Part shown: positions 40,801 through 52,800 of the stretch, in pieces
How the letters are laid out: each line of letters begins with the position of its first letter
Numbering within the stretch: position 1 is the stretch's first letter
Source of the DNA: Phyto melanocephala
Lineage: Eukaryota; Arthropoda; Insecta; Diptera; Rhinophoridae
Direction of reading: 5' to 3'
Assembly (NCBI GenBank): GCA_941918925.1
Contig: OW799237.1
Coordinates: 88,385,015 to 88,449,014 of the forward strand
Length of the DNA stretch: 64,000 nucleotides
Translations under genes and position numbers: made by a program
Notes under the pieces: generated by a model
Database searches by the model: none
What the model saw: the letters and a program-made list of their open reading frames with translations, nothing else
What the model was told of the DNA's origin: nothing

Positions 40801-43800
40801 ATTTTAGGAAAAATTTATTCAAATTTAATTTAAAACATTTAAAAATGTTTTCAAATACGAGTATTGAAAATTAAAAATTTTTAATTATTTGTTGATTTCT
40901 GAAAATTTAAAAAAAAAATTATAAATTATAAGAAATTAATTAAATGAACTTTCCCTTAAAATCTTCATTACCAAAATGCGCTTCTGAATTGCTTACTTAG
41001 TGCTAACCTTCTTCAAAAAAAGCTTCTAGAAGACATGGTTATTATATGCGATGCCCAACTTCGTAGAATTTTTTGTGTTTTGCATTTAATAAGAGCTAAT
41101 TTCATCCCTACCAAGAACAGCTTAATCATGCCTTCTCCTTACGAACCGCTGAAAAGGGGAACAGCAAGTAATGGTGATATAAAAAAGTATTACTATTGAA
41201 ATAAAAAATTTTCCTTTTTTCCATTGCTGAAATAATAAGCAGTACATAATACATGCTTTGTTGTTAGAATGAAGTATGCACCGCTTACAAAATTCAAAAA
41301 AAAGTTTTGTGGGGTGTTTTTCGAATTTTATATATATATGTCTTATTTTTTTAAAATAATTTTCTCTAAATAATTTTTCTAAAAATTATTTAATATATAT
41401 TTTTTTGTTTCCAAAAATACGCAATATTTGTTAAATACACATATTCAGCGCTTAAATTAAATTAAGGCGTAAATTTAATACTGTGTTTTATATATGATAC
41501 TAGAAAATCCCGGCGCGCGTTGCTACGCCCCTTCATGAATTTTAATAGTAAAGTAATATGTTTTGAGTAATTAAACTTTATTTTTATTATTTTGCTAGCT
41601 GAATACGATAGAAAGTAAGAAATTCTGTATTCAGAAATACTTTTAAATAGAATAAAAAAATCCTATTAATATTCAGCTAACTGAATGATACGAAACGTAT
41701 TATTATATATGTCTTTAAGGTAGGTAGCTTAACGGCACACCATATTATCAGCCAAAACTTACAACAATATTTTTTAGTTATTTTCATTGCTAAAACCTAA
41801 AAGATATAAGAAAAATTTTATCATAAATTCGTTAAAAATACAACAAAAATTATGAAAAACAAGAGTCACAAGAATACAAAAAATACTAGCAAATGTTTTG
41901 AGAACTTTATCTGCGTTTTCGCTAGCTGCCGCTTCCATAAAAAGGAAAAAGTTTGTTTTATAGTTAATTAAATACCTTAAAGAAAATAATCTTTATTTAA
42001 GTTTAATAGAATTAAACTTTGTCATTGTTGTCGTAATAGCAGAAGTAGAACTGGAATTAAATTATGATGAAGAAAAGTACAATCCAAGTAAAAGTAGTAA
42101 ATTAATGTGTATACAAATTATTTCCGCCAACAAGTAAACCACAACTCACAATACACTTTAAACTCGGTAAATTCTACTGCTCCCAAGCATGCAAATGTTG
42201 GGCTTGGAGATGAATGTTGGGAAAAGAAATTTTTATTGAAATTCTTTACAATTCAACGTATTTTTTGTTTATTTATTTCTTTTTTTCATTTGCTTGTTTG
42301 TACTTTTGTTTTTTTTTCCCTCTTAATCAAAAAATAAAAATACAATTCGTATTCAATTGTTCACCTCTCCTTTTTTTTTTTTTAAATGTTCAGTATTCAG
42401 TCAAGGTGATGAGGGACGTTCTTGGTATATAATTCTTAAAGGATCTGTGGATGTTGTAATACATGGCAAAGGCACTGTGGCCACCCTTAAGAGTGGTGAT
42501 GACTTTGGTAAACTGGCTTTGATTAACGACGCACCCAGGTGAGTTTCACGCTGTTTGTTCTCTTTATTTTCAGTTTTCTTTATTCCCTTTTGATTGCATA
42601 AGGTGAAGTACCTGATGAAAGTGTATGGTATTGTCCTTAATGCGTGTTTGTTTGTGTGTATGTGTTTGGCTTTTGTTAAATTTTAACAATTTAATTATAA
42701 TTTAACAGCTTTAGCTGTCAAAATAAAAATTTGGTAGTAAATAAAATAAAGTAATTTATACAATGTTGACAACATTAGTACAAGCTGAATTATCAAAAAG
42801 TACCTTAATTTAATTTAAAAACGTGTATTTTTTGTGTAATTTAATAACTTATTTACATTAACAATTATTGACTTGATTTTTTATTAAATCTGACATATTT
42901 TTTTCTTTTTAAATAGCTGAATGGGATCTCATATTCATGTTTAAGGATGTTTAATAAAAAAAAAATTTAATTTTTTCGAATTCAGCTATGGGGAGGGACA
43001 CAAATCTGCATAGTTTTAAGTCCTTTTGTGTAAAATTGAGTACATTTTATAAGAGTATATTTTTAACAGGCGTGCAATATAGAAATTTGTTGAGACGATT
43101 TTAATTATATTTAAAATAAATTATATTACTTTAGACATCTAGGAATAAATAAAGTATTTAACTTTCTAAATTGCCTTTGGGAAGAACTTAATTAAATATT
43201 TTTTTTTAGACATTTTTCTCGCAGTCAGCATTTAACGAATACATACGTCTTTAAAATTATAACCATTTACTTAAATTCAGCTGACCAAATTATTAGCTGA
43301 ATAGAGTTTTAAATTAATAATTTATATTTTTTATAAATTTTTTGTAATATTTCCAACATTCAGCTAGCTGAATTGAATTGTAAGCTGGCGTTTGAGTATA
43401 TTCTGCCAAATTTTATTAAAATAACTTATGTTTTAGTAATTCAGCTGGTATATAATGGATTTTAAAATAAAAATTTTTATTATTTCAAGTACATTTTTAG
43501 TAAACAAGATATACTTTTTTATTTTGAGCTAGCTGAATAGCAAAATTCTGGTTTAGAAAAATTTAATTAACATATCTATATATATAAAAATCAGTGTGTG
43601 TTTGTATGTTTGTATGATTGTTTGTGCTTTATAGACGGTTAAACGGCTGGACCGATTTCCTTGAAATTTTTACAGAATCTTTTTGTATGTCTGGAAGGAA
43701 CTATAGGCTATACTTTGGTTTGAAATTGAATAAGTATAAGAATAAGTATTAAATATTATATATCACGAAAGTTAATGCAGCTAGAGTCTTAAAATTAAGT

Positions 43801-46800
43801 ACGGTAAACTTTGACATCCACACGAACATTTGGGTAAAAAATGGGCGGACTTTCAATAGTAGGCGTGGCCACATGAATTAAATACTAAAATTCGTATATT
43901 TGGAAAACGATATCGATTAGAGTATTAAAATTTTGCAAGAGCCCACCCAAATAAACATTTCTAGAAAAAATTGCTACATTAGAAATAGTGGGCGTGGCAG
44001 CTCTCATTGCAATTGAATACTAAAATTGGTATATTCGGGAAGCGATAACAGTTAGAGTACCCAAATTTTGCACGAGAAGCTTTGACATCTATATGACTAT
44101 TTTGATAAGAAATGGATGCCTTAGTAATAGTGGGCATGGTACCTGTCATATGAATTAAATATAAAAATTCGTATATCTGGGAAGCGATAATAGTTAGAGT
44201 ACCCAAATTTTGCACGAGAAGCTTTGACATCTATATGACTATTTTGATAAGAAATGGATGCTTTAGTAATAGTGGGCGTGGCACCTGTCATATGAATTAA
44301 ATACAAAAATTCGTATATCTGGGAAGCGATAATAGTTAGAGTACCCAAATTTTGCAAGAGACTTTTTGACGTCTATATGATTATTTGAATAAGAAATAGT
44401 TGATTTAGTAGTAGTAGGCGTGGCACTTGCAAAATAAATATATTTTTGAACTATAAAATTTTTATTTCATTACGATTGGGGTGGCGAAGCACACCGGGTA
44501 TTAGCTTGTATATATATAAATAAGTTGCATTGTGTTAGTAATTGATGTTCTCTGGAATGCGTGAACCGATTTTGCTTCTACAAAGTTCATATGAAATGGT
44601 GACGTCAAAGACAAAGGTTTTTATGTATGTGTATTGGTTCATAAGTTAGTGAAGTTAGCCATTTTAGGGAACACTGCATTCATTTCGAAATATGTTAAAA
44701 TATTTGAGTTAATATTTTGAAAAACTACTGATTTTTTTATTTTCTTTTTTTCACTACGAAGTGTACGGGGGGTTCGCTAGTAATTAAATAAAAATCTATA
44801 CAAAAAAAAACTCATTAAAAGAAATTTTAAAGTCGCTTTTATTTATTTAAAGTGATTTATAAAATTAAACCTTGTAGCACATTGACCCCCTCTCCTCGCA
44901 CAGTCGATGGAAAATGTAAATATTTTGCGTGGTAGCAGGATAACTAAGCAAGCAAAATCTCAAGGCTAGAATTTCTGTACATCACAAGTGTTTATCCAGT
45001 GCATGATACGGATGAGTGAAACTTGTATAAAATACAGGACAGTAAATACAGGTTCAAAACAATTTACGTTTGTACGACTATGTTTTACAACAGGATTAGT
45101 TTGGAGAATGAATGTAAATGGAAAAATGCCACTCTAACTATAGACCACATATACACTCAAATGTATTTAGGTACACAATCGTAGCTGTATGTGTGTTTTC
45201 TATAGCAAACAAGTGGCAATATTATCAAAAAAGGATTAAATTTCAATTAACAAAATGCACTGGATGGTTTTATTTGGAAAGAATTTATATATATACACAC
45301 ACACACATACATACATAAGCTGTGGTACACATTTATTTATTGTCAACCTGGGTCACTATTCTAAAGTCAAAAAAAAAAGTACATGGAAATGAAAAATAAC
45401 ATCTAAACCGGAACAAATAACGTCATATAGAATTGAATTTTTAATTAGAAAAGCTTAAAAACAAATAAAATTTTAATTGCGTGTAATTAGTATATTTGTT
45501 ATTTGTTTTTTATTTATTTATTTATTTATACCACATGCTTAAAATAATTAAAATCTAATATAAGGGAAAACACAAAAAACTTTAGAAAATGGGAAAAAAC
45601 TTAAAATGTTATCTACTTTTCTTTTCTTAAATAGATATTTTTTTATAATCCCCTTTAACTTTTCCCCTTACAGAGCTGCTACAATAGTTTTGAAAGAAAA
45701 CAATTGCCATCTGTTGCGTGTGGACAAGGAACATTTCAATCGTATTTTACGTGATGTGGAGGCGAATACTTTAAGATTACAAGAGCATGGTAAAGATGTT
45801 TTAGTTTTGGAACGTGTTGCTAAACAACGGGGACAACATTCGGCATTCAAGTAAGCTGTTTAACTTTTTTATTGTTTGAGAAGGAGGAGTAAAAACATTT
45901 ACTCGCATGCTTAAAGTTTATAAAGTTTAATATTATTTAATAGTATTTAATTTACAATTGTCTTGCTTTTATTTTTATTCAACTTTTTTCGAACGTTTAG
46001 ATACACTGTCATGTCGGGTACGCCTTCGAAGATGCTGGAGCATTTATTGGAGACTCGTTTGGGTAGTCAAGTCAGCGGTGTGGATCCTTTCTTAGATGAT
46101 TTCTTGCTGACACATATTGTTTTTATGCCAGTCGTACAGCTGGTGGATGAACTGGCCAATTAATATCCTTTTTAAAACTAATTTTTAATTTAATCTTTTA
46201 TTTGCAAAAATATTTTTTCTTTATGGGAGAAAACATTTGACATTTGTCGTTTAACTTTCTAATAACGAAACACAAACAAATTTCCGATTTAATTTTTATT
46301 TAAAATAGATTTTCTAAAAATTCTTTATTAATGTAAAATTTTCCAAAATTTTGTAAAAACTTTTGAATTTAAAAAAACTTTGTTACAAAAGTTAAGTCGG
46401 TATTATTTAGATGCGAAATTTCAGTACGACATTATGAAGTAATTTTACTTGCATTAACCAGTAGTTGTAAATGAGAGCTTTAGATTTGTTCGAAAGGAAA
46501 ACAATTTTCGCTGTCTTATATACTTGGACGATTAGCAGGCTAAATCGTTCTCTTTACTTCTATTGTAGGAGAAAAGACCTCATACAATTATGGTACCTGG
46601 TACCATATATGCAATTTTATATTATTTGCCTGTCAATATTTCAGAGGTTAGTAATATCGGTAGTACGATTCACTAACTTGTTTCAACGAAATTTGTTAAA
46701 AAAAGGAAATATTTTATCAAAAATTTTGTTGTTGTTTATTTTATGGACATAAATCTAAATTGTTTACCCGACTCAAAAACCACTTGTTTAAGTCTCAGCT

Positions 46801-49800
46801 ATAGCGCGACTACCTGTGCACAGAGTTGTCAGATTTATTTTGAGCTTTTTCGCCAAAAACTGCCAAAATCGCCAAAGCCTTTGTTTTTTTAGTTTTTGGC
46901 AATAAAACATATATTTTTACAATACTAAAAAATATATTTTATAAATTCTAAAATAATAAATTTAATCCGAGTTGTTAAAATTCGCCAAAAATTTAAAAAA
47001 TTGTCACCATAAAATATATTTTGTTTTATTTTTATTTAAAACAAAGGAAAAATGATTGGTGAATACAGAAAATTAAAACTTTTGCTTTAAAATAGTTTAT
47101 AATTAATAATGAGTCTGCTTAAACAAGCAAAAAAGTTCGCATTGCATTTTGTTTCGAAAGCGTGTTTTTAAGGAGTTCATTATTTAAAAAACTCCTTAAC
47201 TTTTGACATGTATACTTATTTTTATGTAAATGTGATAAACTAAAATATTTTCAACACACCTTCTACACGAGCCATCAATATGTTCGCATTTTAATATTTT
47301 ATAAATAGCCAAAAAAAAATCGGCATGTCGCCAAATCGAAAATTAGGACGCCAAATAAGTTTTCAAATCGCCACATTTGGCGAGAAATCGCCAGTTCTCA
47401 CAACCCTGCCAGTTGTCAAGTATCGTAGGTAAAGGGTTTTTCAATAAGAGCGCTACAAAAGTTTTTTTTAATAAAACAAAAACGGTTCTGAATATCAATG
47501 AAATTCTTTATTCCTGTGAATGTACGTTTGATGCCATTATGTCTGGAACTCGATTTCTTTTGCATGGCTTTCACGGGCACGCTTGCAGAAGTCCAGAGGC
47601 TGAACCCAATTTTCGATGGTTATCAAGCATAAATCGGGCCATACTGCTGCAATTTCACGTGGATATTCGTACGAAATTCATCAATAGTCGCTGGCTTGTT
47701 GGCATAGACCATAGACTTGACGTAGCCCCACAGGAAATAGTCCAGCGGCGTCAAATCGCATGACCGAGGCGGCCAATCGACTGGACCATTTCGTGAAATA
47801 ACACGTTCTCAAAACTTGGTTTTCAATAAATTTATTGTGACATTCGCTGTGTGGTTTGTGGCGCCGTCCTGTTGGAGCCACATGTCCTAGACGCTCAATT
47901 GTTGATCTGGTAGGACGATTATGACGACCATAAATTGGACGTAGCGCTCTTAACGATGAGGCCACTGACTCCGAATTTCGGTAGTAAATTTTGATAATTT
48001 CGACTCATTGTTGGCTTGAATATCTTTCCATCATGAAATGGCAAACCTTACTGAAGAGAAATGTCAAAAGAGCGGCAAAAAATATGGCGGATGTGAAAAT
48101 TTTCTAATAAAATTTTTAGTTCACATGGATTTTAATATCGTTTAGCGAATTTAATGCAAAAAAAAAATGACACACCTTGTGAATAATTTTCTTTACAAAT
48201 TGTCAAAATATTTCCCATGGGAGCTATTCAAAATAGTGTGGATTTTTTTTTAAAGTAGGCAAAGTCACAAGTAACTTTTTCGGAGCTTTAAAATTCGGAA
48301 TTTTTTTTGCAAGGCTTTTATTAATGACAGCAACTGTTCATAAGTTCGGTAATTTCCATGTGAAATTTTATTCATCAGAATCGTGATTGCTTTATTCGCA
48401 AATTTATGGGATTAACCTTGCGTTTTATTTCCCAAATACCTTGTAGTTGTAGATGTGTCTATAGCTTTGAGTGTCTCACCGTTAATGAATTTTTCTATAG
48501 GATTTTTGTTGTTTCTTTCATTATTCCTTAGTGTCTTGTGATAACTTTTCCAACTAACTAAGCTCAGTTTTAGTGGTCTTGGTCAGTTTTTATTTTTTTA
48601 GGTTATTCGATTGTATTTCCCTGGTACTTTTATCCAAAGTCTAATCTCTCGTTGTGTTTTAAATTGTTGACTTTTCTTTCCCTGACTCTCAAAAGCTAAA
48701 TATTACTACCTTTACTTCCTGCTACCCACCCGGAGAATTAAAATAATTTTTTTATTTTATCAGTTTATCAAAACAGTTCAAACTTTTAATTTTTCGGATA
48801 TAATTGACAGTCATCTTGTTGTTAGTAGGGATTTTGTCGATTGTTAATCTTATGATACTGCTTAACCAGTTCACATATATGACTCTAATATGATCTGGAA
48901 GTCAAAGCAAGGTATCCCTTCCTAGCTCTTACTTCTAGAGCCAACTATGTACCAAATAGTCTACGTACAGACGGAAACTTCCTAAGTTTATATCTATCTA
49001 TCCAATCTAAGTATTTACTATTATCTGGGGGATTTGTAGTTCATGATGATTTATTCGCCTAAGGCGTGAAGCCGTTTTGCTATTAAAGCTTTCAAATAGT
49101 CATATGAGTTTTCAATAGAATCCTAAATAAGTTTTCTAGGTTTGACATCTTTTTCATCAAAGTCCACCATACTATACCTACGTTTAATCTCCTAGAATTG
49201 TCTAGTTACGCCTATGGTATCTACTCATGCACATACTTATATTGATCTCATAATAAATACTTTTTTACGGCCATTATGGTAGGAACACCTGGATTCAGGT
49301 TCTTATTTGTCACCGTAACCCAACATTAATTTACAAAATTTTGGGTGAAAACTTCGACTAAAATGCAACATGTTTTATAAATATTTTCTTCTGCTAAAAT
49401 TTTAAATTTTTGTAAATTGTTGACTTAAATAAATTACAGATTCACAGAAAACATTTCGCTCAGCTTTTATTTAATGTTTAACTATTGTAAGTTTACTATT
49501 AACTCTCTATCAATCGAAAATTATTTTTTTTTCTTTCATGTTTATCCTTAATTAACCTTTTCTATACTTTTTGATTTCTAAATCGTCTTACAAATAGCGT
49601 ATTATAACCAAACCGTAAAAGTAACGCTTAAGAATCAAATTAAACTCTTACATTAAAATCATCAGCACGTGTAAAGGATTTTCATATAGTACGTGTGTAG
49701 GTGTATTGAACATTTCATTAGACAATATATCTGCTTCAAAGTTTCTTATCATGTCTTGGGAGCGCTGATGCATATAAATACCATTAAATTGATTAATACG

Positions 49801-52800
49801 TTGTGAGTGAGTGTTTTATTAATCAAAAATATTCACCATAATCTAGTGCTTCTCACAGCAGTAACAGTCAGAAGTAAAAAGGGTAATAAAGTCAGCAAGA
49901 CATAAACAAGGCTGGTGAGTCAAATAAAATGTACAACAGAATTGAAAAGCTAAAGTAAGAAGTCCATGCTCTTCTTTTCTATCATAAATTTAAAACCGTA
50001 ACAGACACATACACGTACGAAAACACACTTGCCACACTTGTCGACTAAACTGTATTATATTGGATGCCACCTTTGACTTTTCACCTTGTTTGTGGCCAAG
50101 CTGTACTAAATACCCCTTCCCCTTTAAAACACTAAAAGATGCATGAATATTTATAAGGATAAAAACAAGAACATCTTTTGCTACACTGAACATGTTGGAA
50201 ACTTTTACCAAACATAGAAGCAAATGTGGTAAAGAAAAACCAAAAAAGTTAACTAACTTTTAGCAAAAGGCACTTTACTGTGAGATTGAGTGTTCAGAAC
50301 ACGTATGAATTTGTAACTTAAAACAAACTTGCTGCCATCATAAATATACAGTCTAGGGTAGTTATTGATACCAATGCTACCAGTTTACTGATTTTGGTTG
50401 AAGGCTATAAGATAAAATGAAAACGTAGAGATATTTTGTTAGCTTTAAAGTTTTATTTTTTTTTTCTATTTCTCCTAAAGACTCTTGAGAATCATACATG
50501 GTATATATTACGCCAGTATAGCTTGTTATTATCCTTGGAAAATACGTGAGTATTTTAAAGGATTATTTTTAATGTTTTTTTTTTCTTAATAGTAGAATTT
50601 GAATTGAAATATATTGAAAATATTTATGAAGTTGTGTCTGCAAAAAACTGGTGATTTTTCGGTTATAAATAATACGACAGCTAATAAACTGGCATACGGT
50701 TGTCAGATCTGGTAACTCTTTTGTCATTCTTTCTTTGTTTGGTTTGCCTTTATATGTGACGCGACATGACGAAATGGACCAGGGGTCAAAATCGAGTTTT
50801 TGATACCAATGGATAAGGGATAAAATTCTGAACAAAATGACACCAAAATCATGCAAAAATCTCAAAAGTTGCACCATTTTGAAGTTTTTATTATAATTTT
50901 TAAAATTTTTGCAATCCATTTTATTTTTATATAAAATCACGCTAAAGACAAAGTTCTAAAGTGTCAAACACAGCTCATACGTCATGTCTCAGAAAAAAGT
51001 TTAAAATATTAAATATTTGCTTTATATTTTTTTTAATTCCATTTTTAAATTGAAAAATATTACGAATTTTGCACGAAGAAATTTTTTTTTCTCCATTAAT
51101 TTTTGAATAATTCCAAAACGATAACAGATAGAGAAAAATTCTGTGCAACTAAAATAAATACAATTTTGTTACACATCTTCTGGTGTTGTATTTTTGAAAA
51201 TCAGATGACTGGTTCTCGAGTTAGGATGAAATATGTCTCAGTACCTGACTAATTTAGGGGAAAAAATTTGCCACGAGTTCAGCGCATCAAAATCCATATA
51301 GTCTACATGATTTTATTTAATGGAGGATTTTGCTGCTGAGCAGTGTAATCAAACAGAAGTCCAAAGTAAAAAGATTTTCTATACAAACTGACGTTTAACA
51401 TACGTCGCAGAATGCAGTATATTTTATTAAGGCAGTGTTTATTCTTTTGCTCTTATTTTAGGACAACCACTATCTTAACAGTGTTACCATATTTTTAAAT
51501 ATAATTGTATACATTTTGTAAGCCAAACAATAGGTGTTTGCAGTTTTGACGTAAAGAAAAACAACTACAAAAGAAAATCGAACAATAAAATAAGAGTATT
51601 TAAAATTGCTGCTTTAAATTCAATTTTGATCCATTTGTCTTCAGTCGTACTTTTGAAGTTGCGGATGTAGTTCTGTTGTAGCGTTCACTGTATACAATAT
51701 CCGTAAAATTTTAGTCATTTATGAGACTTGTTCGTTTAGTTTTTTTAGAAAAACAAAACCATTAAAAATTCTACAGTTGAAAATAGTTTCTGTTTAAAGT
51801 TGTTGGTTCTTCTTACTTCTTTAAAAATGTAACCAGTGTAAACGCTTCTGCTAAAGACAAGCATCAAACATTTGGGTCATAATTTGGATGGTATATTAAT
51901 TGAAAACATATCTTTCAAGCAGAGTGGCACCTATTTTTCAAAACGAATTTTTTCAGAATGATCATGTTAGACATTTTGACACAAAGAACAACTTAAGATG
52001 TTTTGATTTGGTAGCGTTAAGTCATTATTTTAATAAAGAAAACTTTTTAAAACAATTTGATGGACAACATTGTGTAGCTATGGGGTCAAATACTTGAAAA
52101 CTTTTATGGAATTTAAATTTACCAAATTAACTTAATCTGAATATTTAATAAAATTTAAAACAAAAAAGAAAATGAAACTAAATACGCAATTTTGTTTCGG
52201 GCGACAATTTGGAATTTTAGTATTTGCATATCTAACTGTATAAGTCAATGCTTTTCTATAGAAAATCATATTGATGAAGGATTAAAGCCTCTTAATTTGA
52301 TACCCATATTGAGAGGATTAAAGGAGGTACATTTTTAATTACTAGATTTGTCCCATATATCCGCCATCTTGATTTTTAATTTTTAAAAAGTCAGTCTACT
52401 ACTCAATTCCTTTCATTTGGCAGCTATGTTGTTGGGGTTAATAAAAATTACCTGCCATTCTGTTTCGGACGCCATCTTAGATTTTGCTTTTTCCCTAAAA
52501 TGTTAATTTTTTTTAATATAAACTTTTAAATTAAGTAAAACATTTTAAAATTTGAACACACGTTTCCTTAACTGCTCTGCACTTTTCATTGTGACACTAA
52601 TAGTGGTTCACACACTCCCGACGATCGGGAATACATTGTAAATTTCAAGAAACGCGTCATACAATTTATGCAGAAATGGGTGATGGCTGTAAGACATGCC
52701 GCCTTCGATGAACCGAGTGTCTGTGATTTTATAGAAGAATTAGCCGGCGAAGTGGAAGCCGATCCAGAGCTGCAGGAAGAAACCAGTATTATACACAATA

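Larger units (their letters stand above)
42539..45673 (+). other. Epac: Epac intron 8
   Basis: 3135 nt with gtgagt and ttacag ends. It holds scattered ATTCAGCT/AGCTGAAT words (42900-43550), Helitron-type elements at 43575-44781 and otherwise unremarkable AT-rich DNA to 45673. Confidence 0.75.
46163..52582 (+). other. Epac: Minor-class (U12) AT-AC intron in Epac, 6420 nt
   Basis: The intron begins ATATCCTTTT (46163-46172), the U12 AT-AC 5' splice consensus, and ends GCAC (52579-52582). A perfect U12 branch motif TTCCTTAAC lies at 52564-52572, with the branch A 11 nt before the intron end. No usable GT-AG pair keeps the frame between exons 10 and 11. The intron contains a hAT-like MITE, an IS630-type relic and a repeat shared with 56759-57104; the remainder is AT-rich with a possible weak antisense LINE remnant near 48420-48620. 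Confidence 0.92.

Noticed and set aside
46140..46165. A stop codon ending Epac early, after VDELAN
   Set aside because: The TAA spans the exon and U12 intron border; the U12 signals at both ends restore the frame into clearly homologous sequence.
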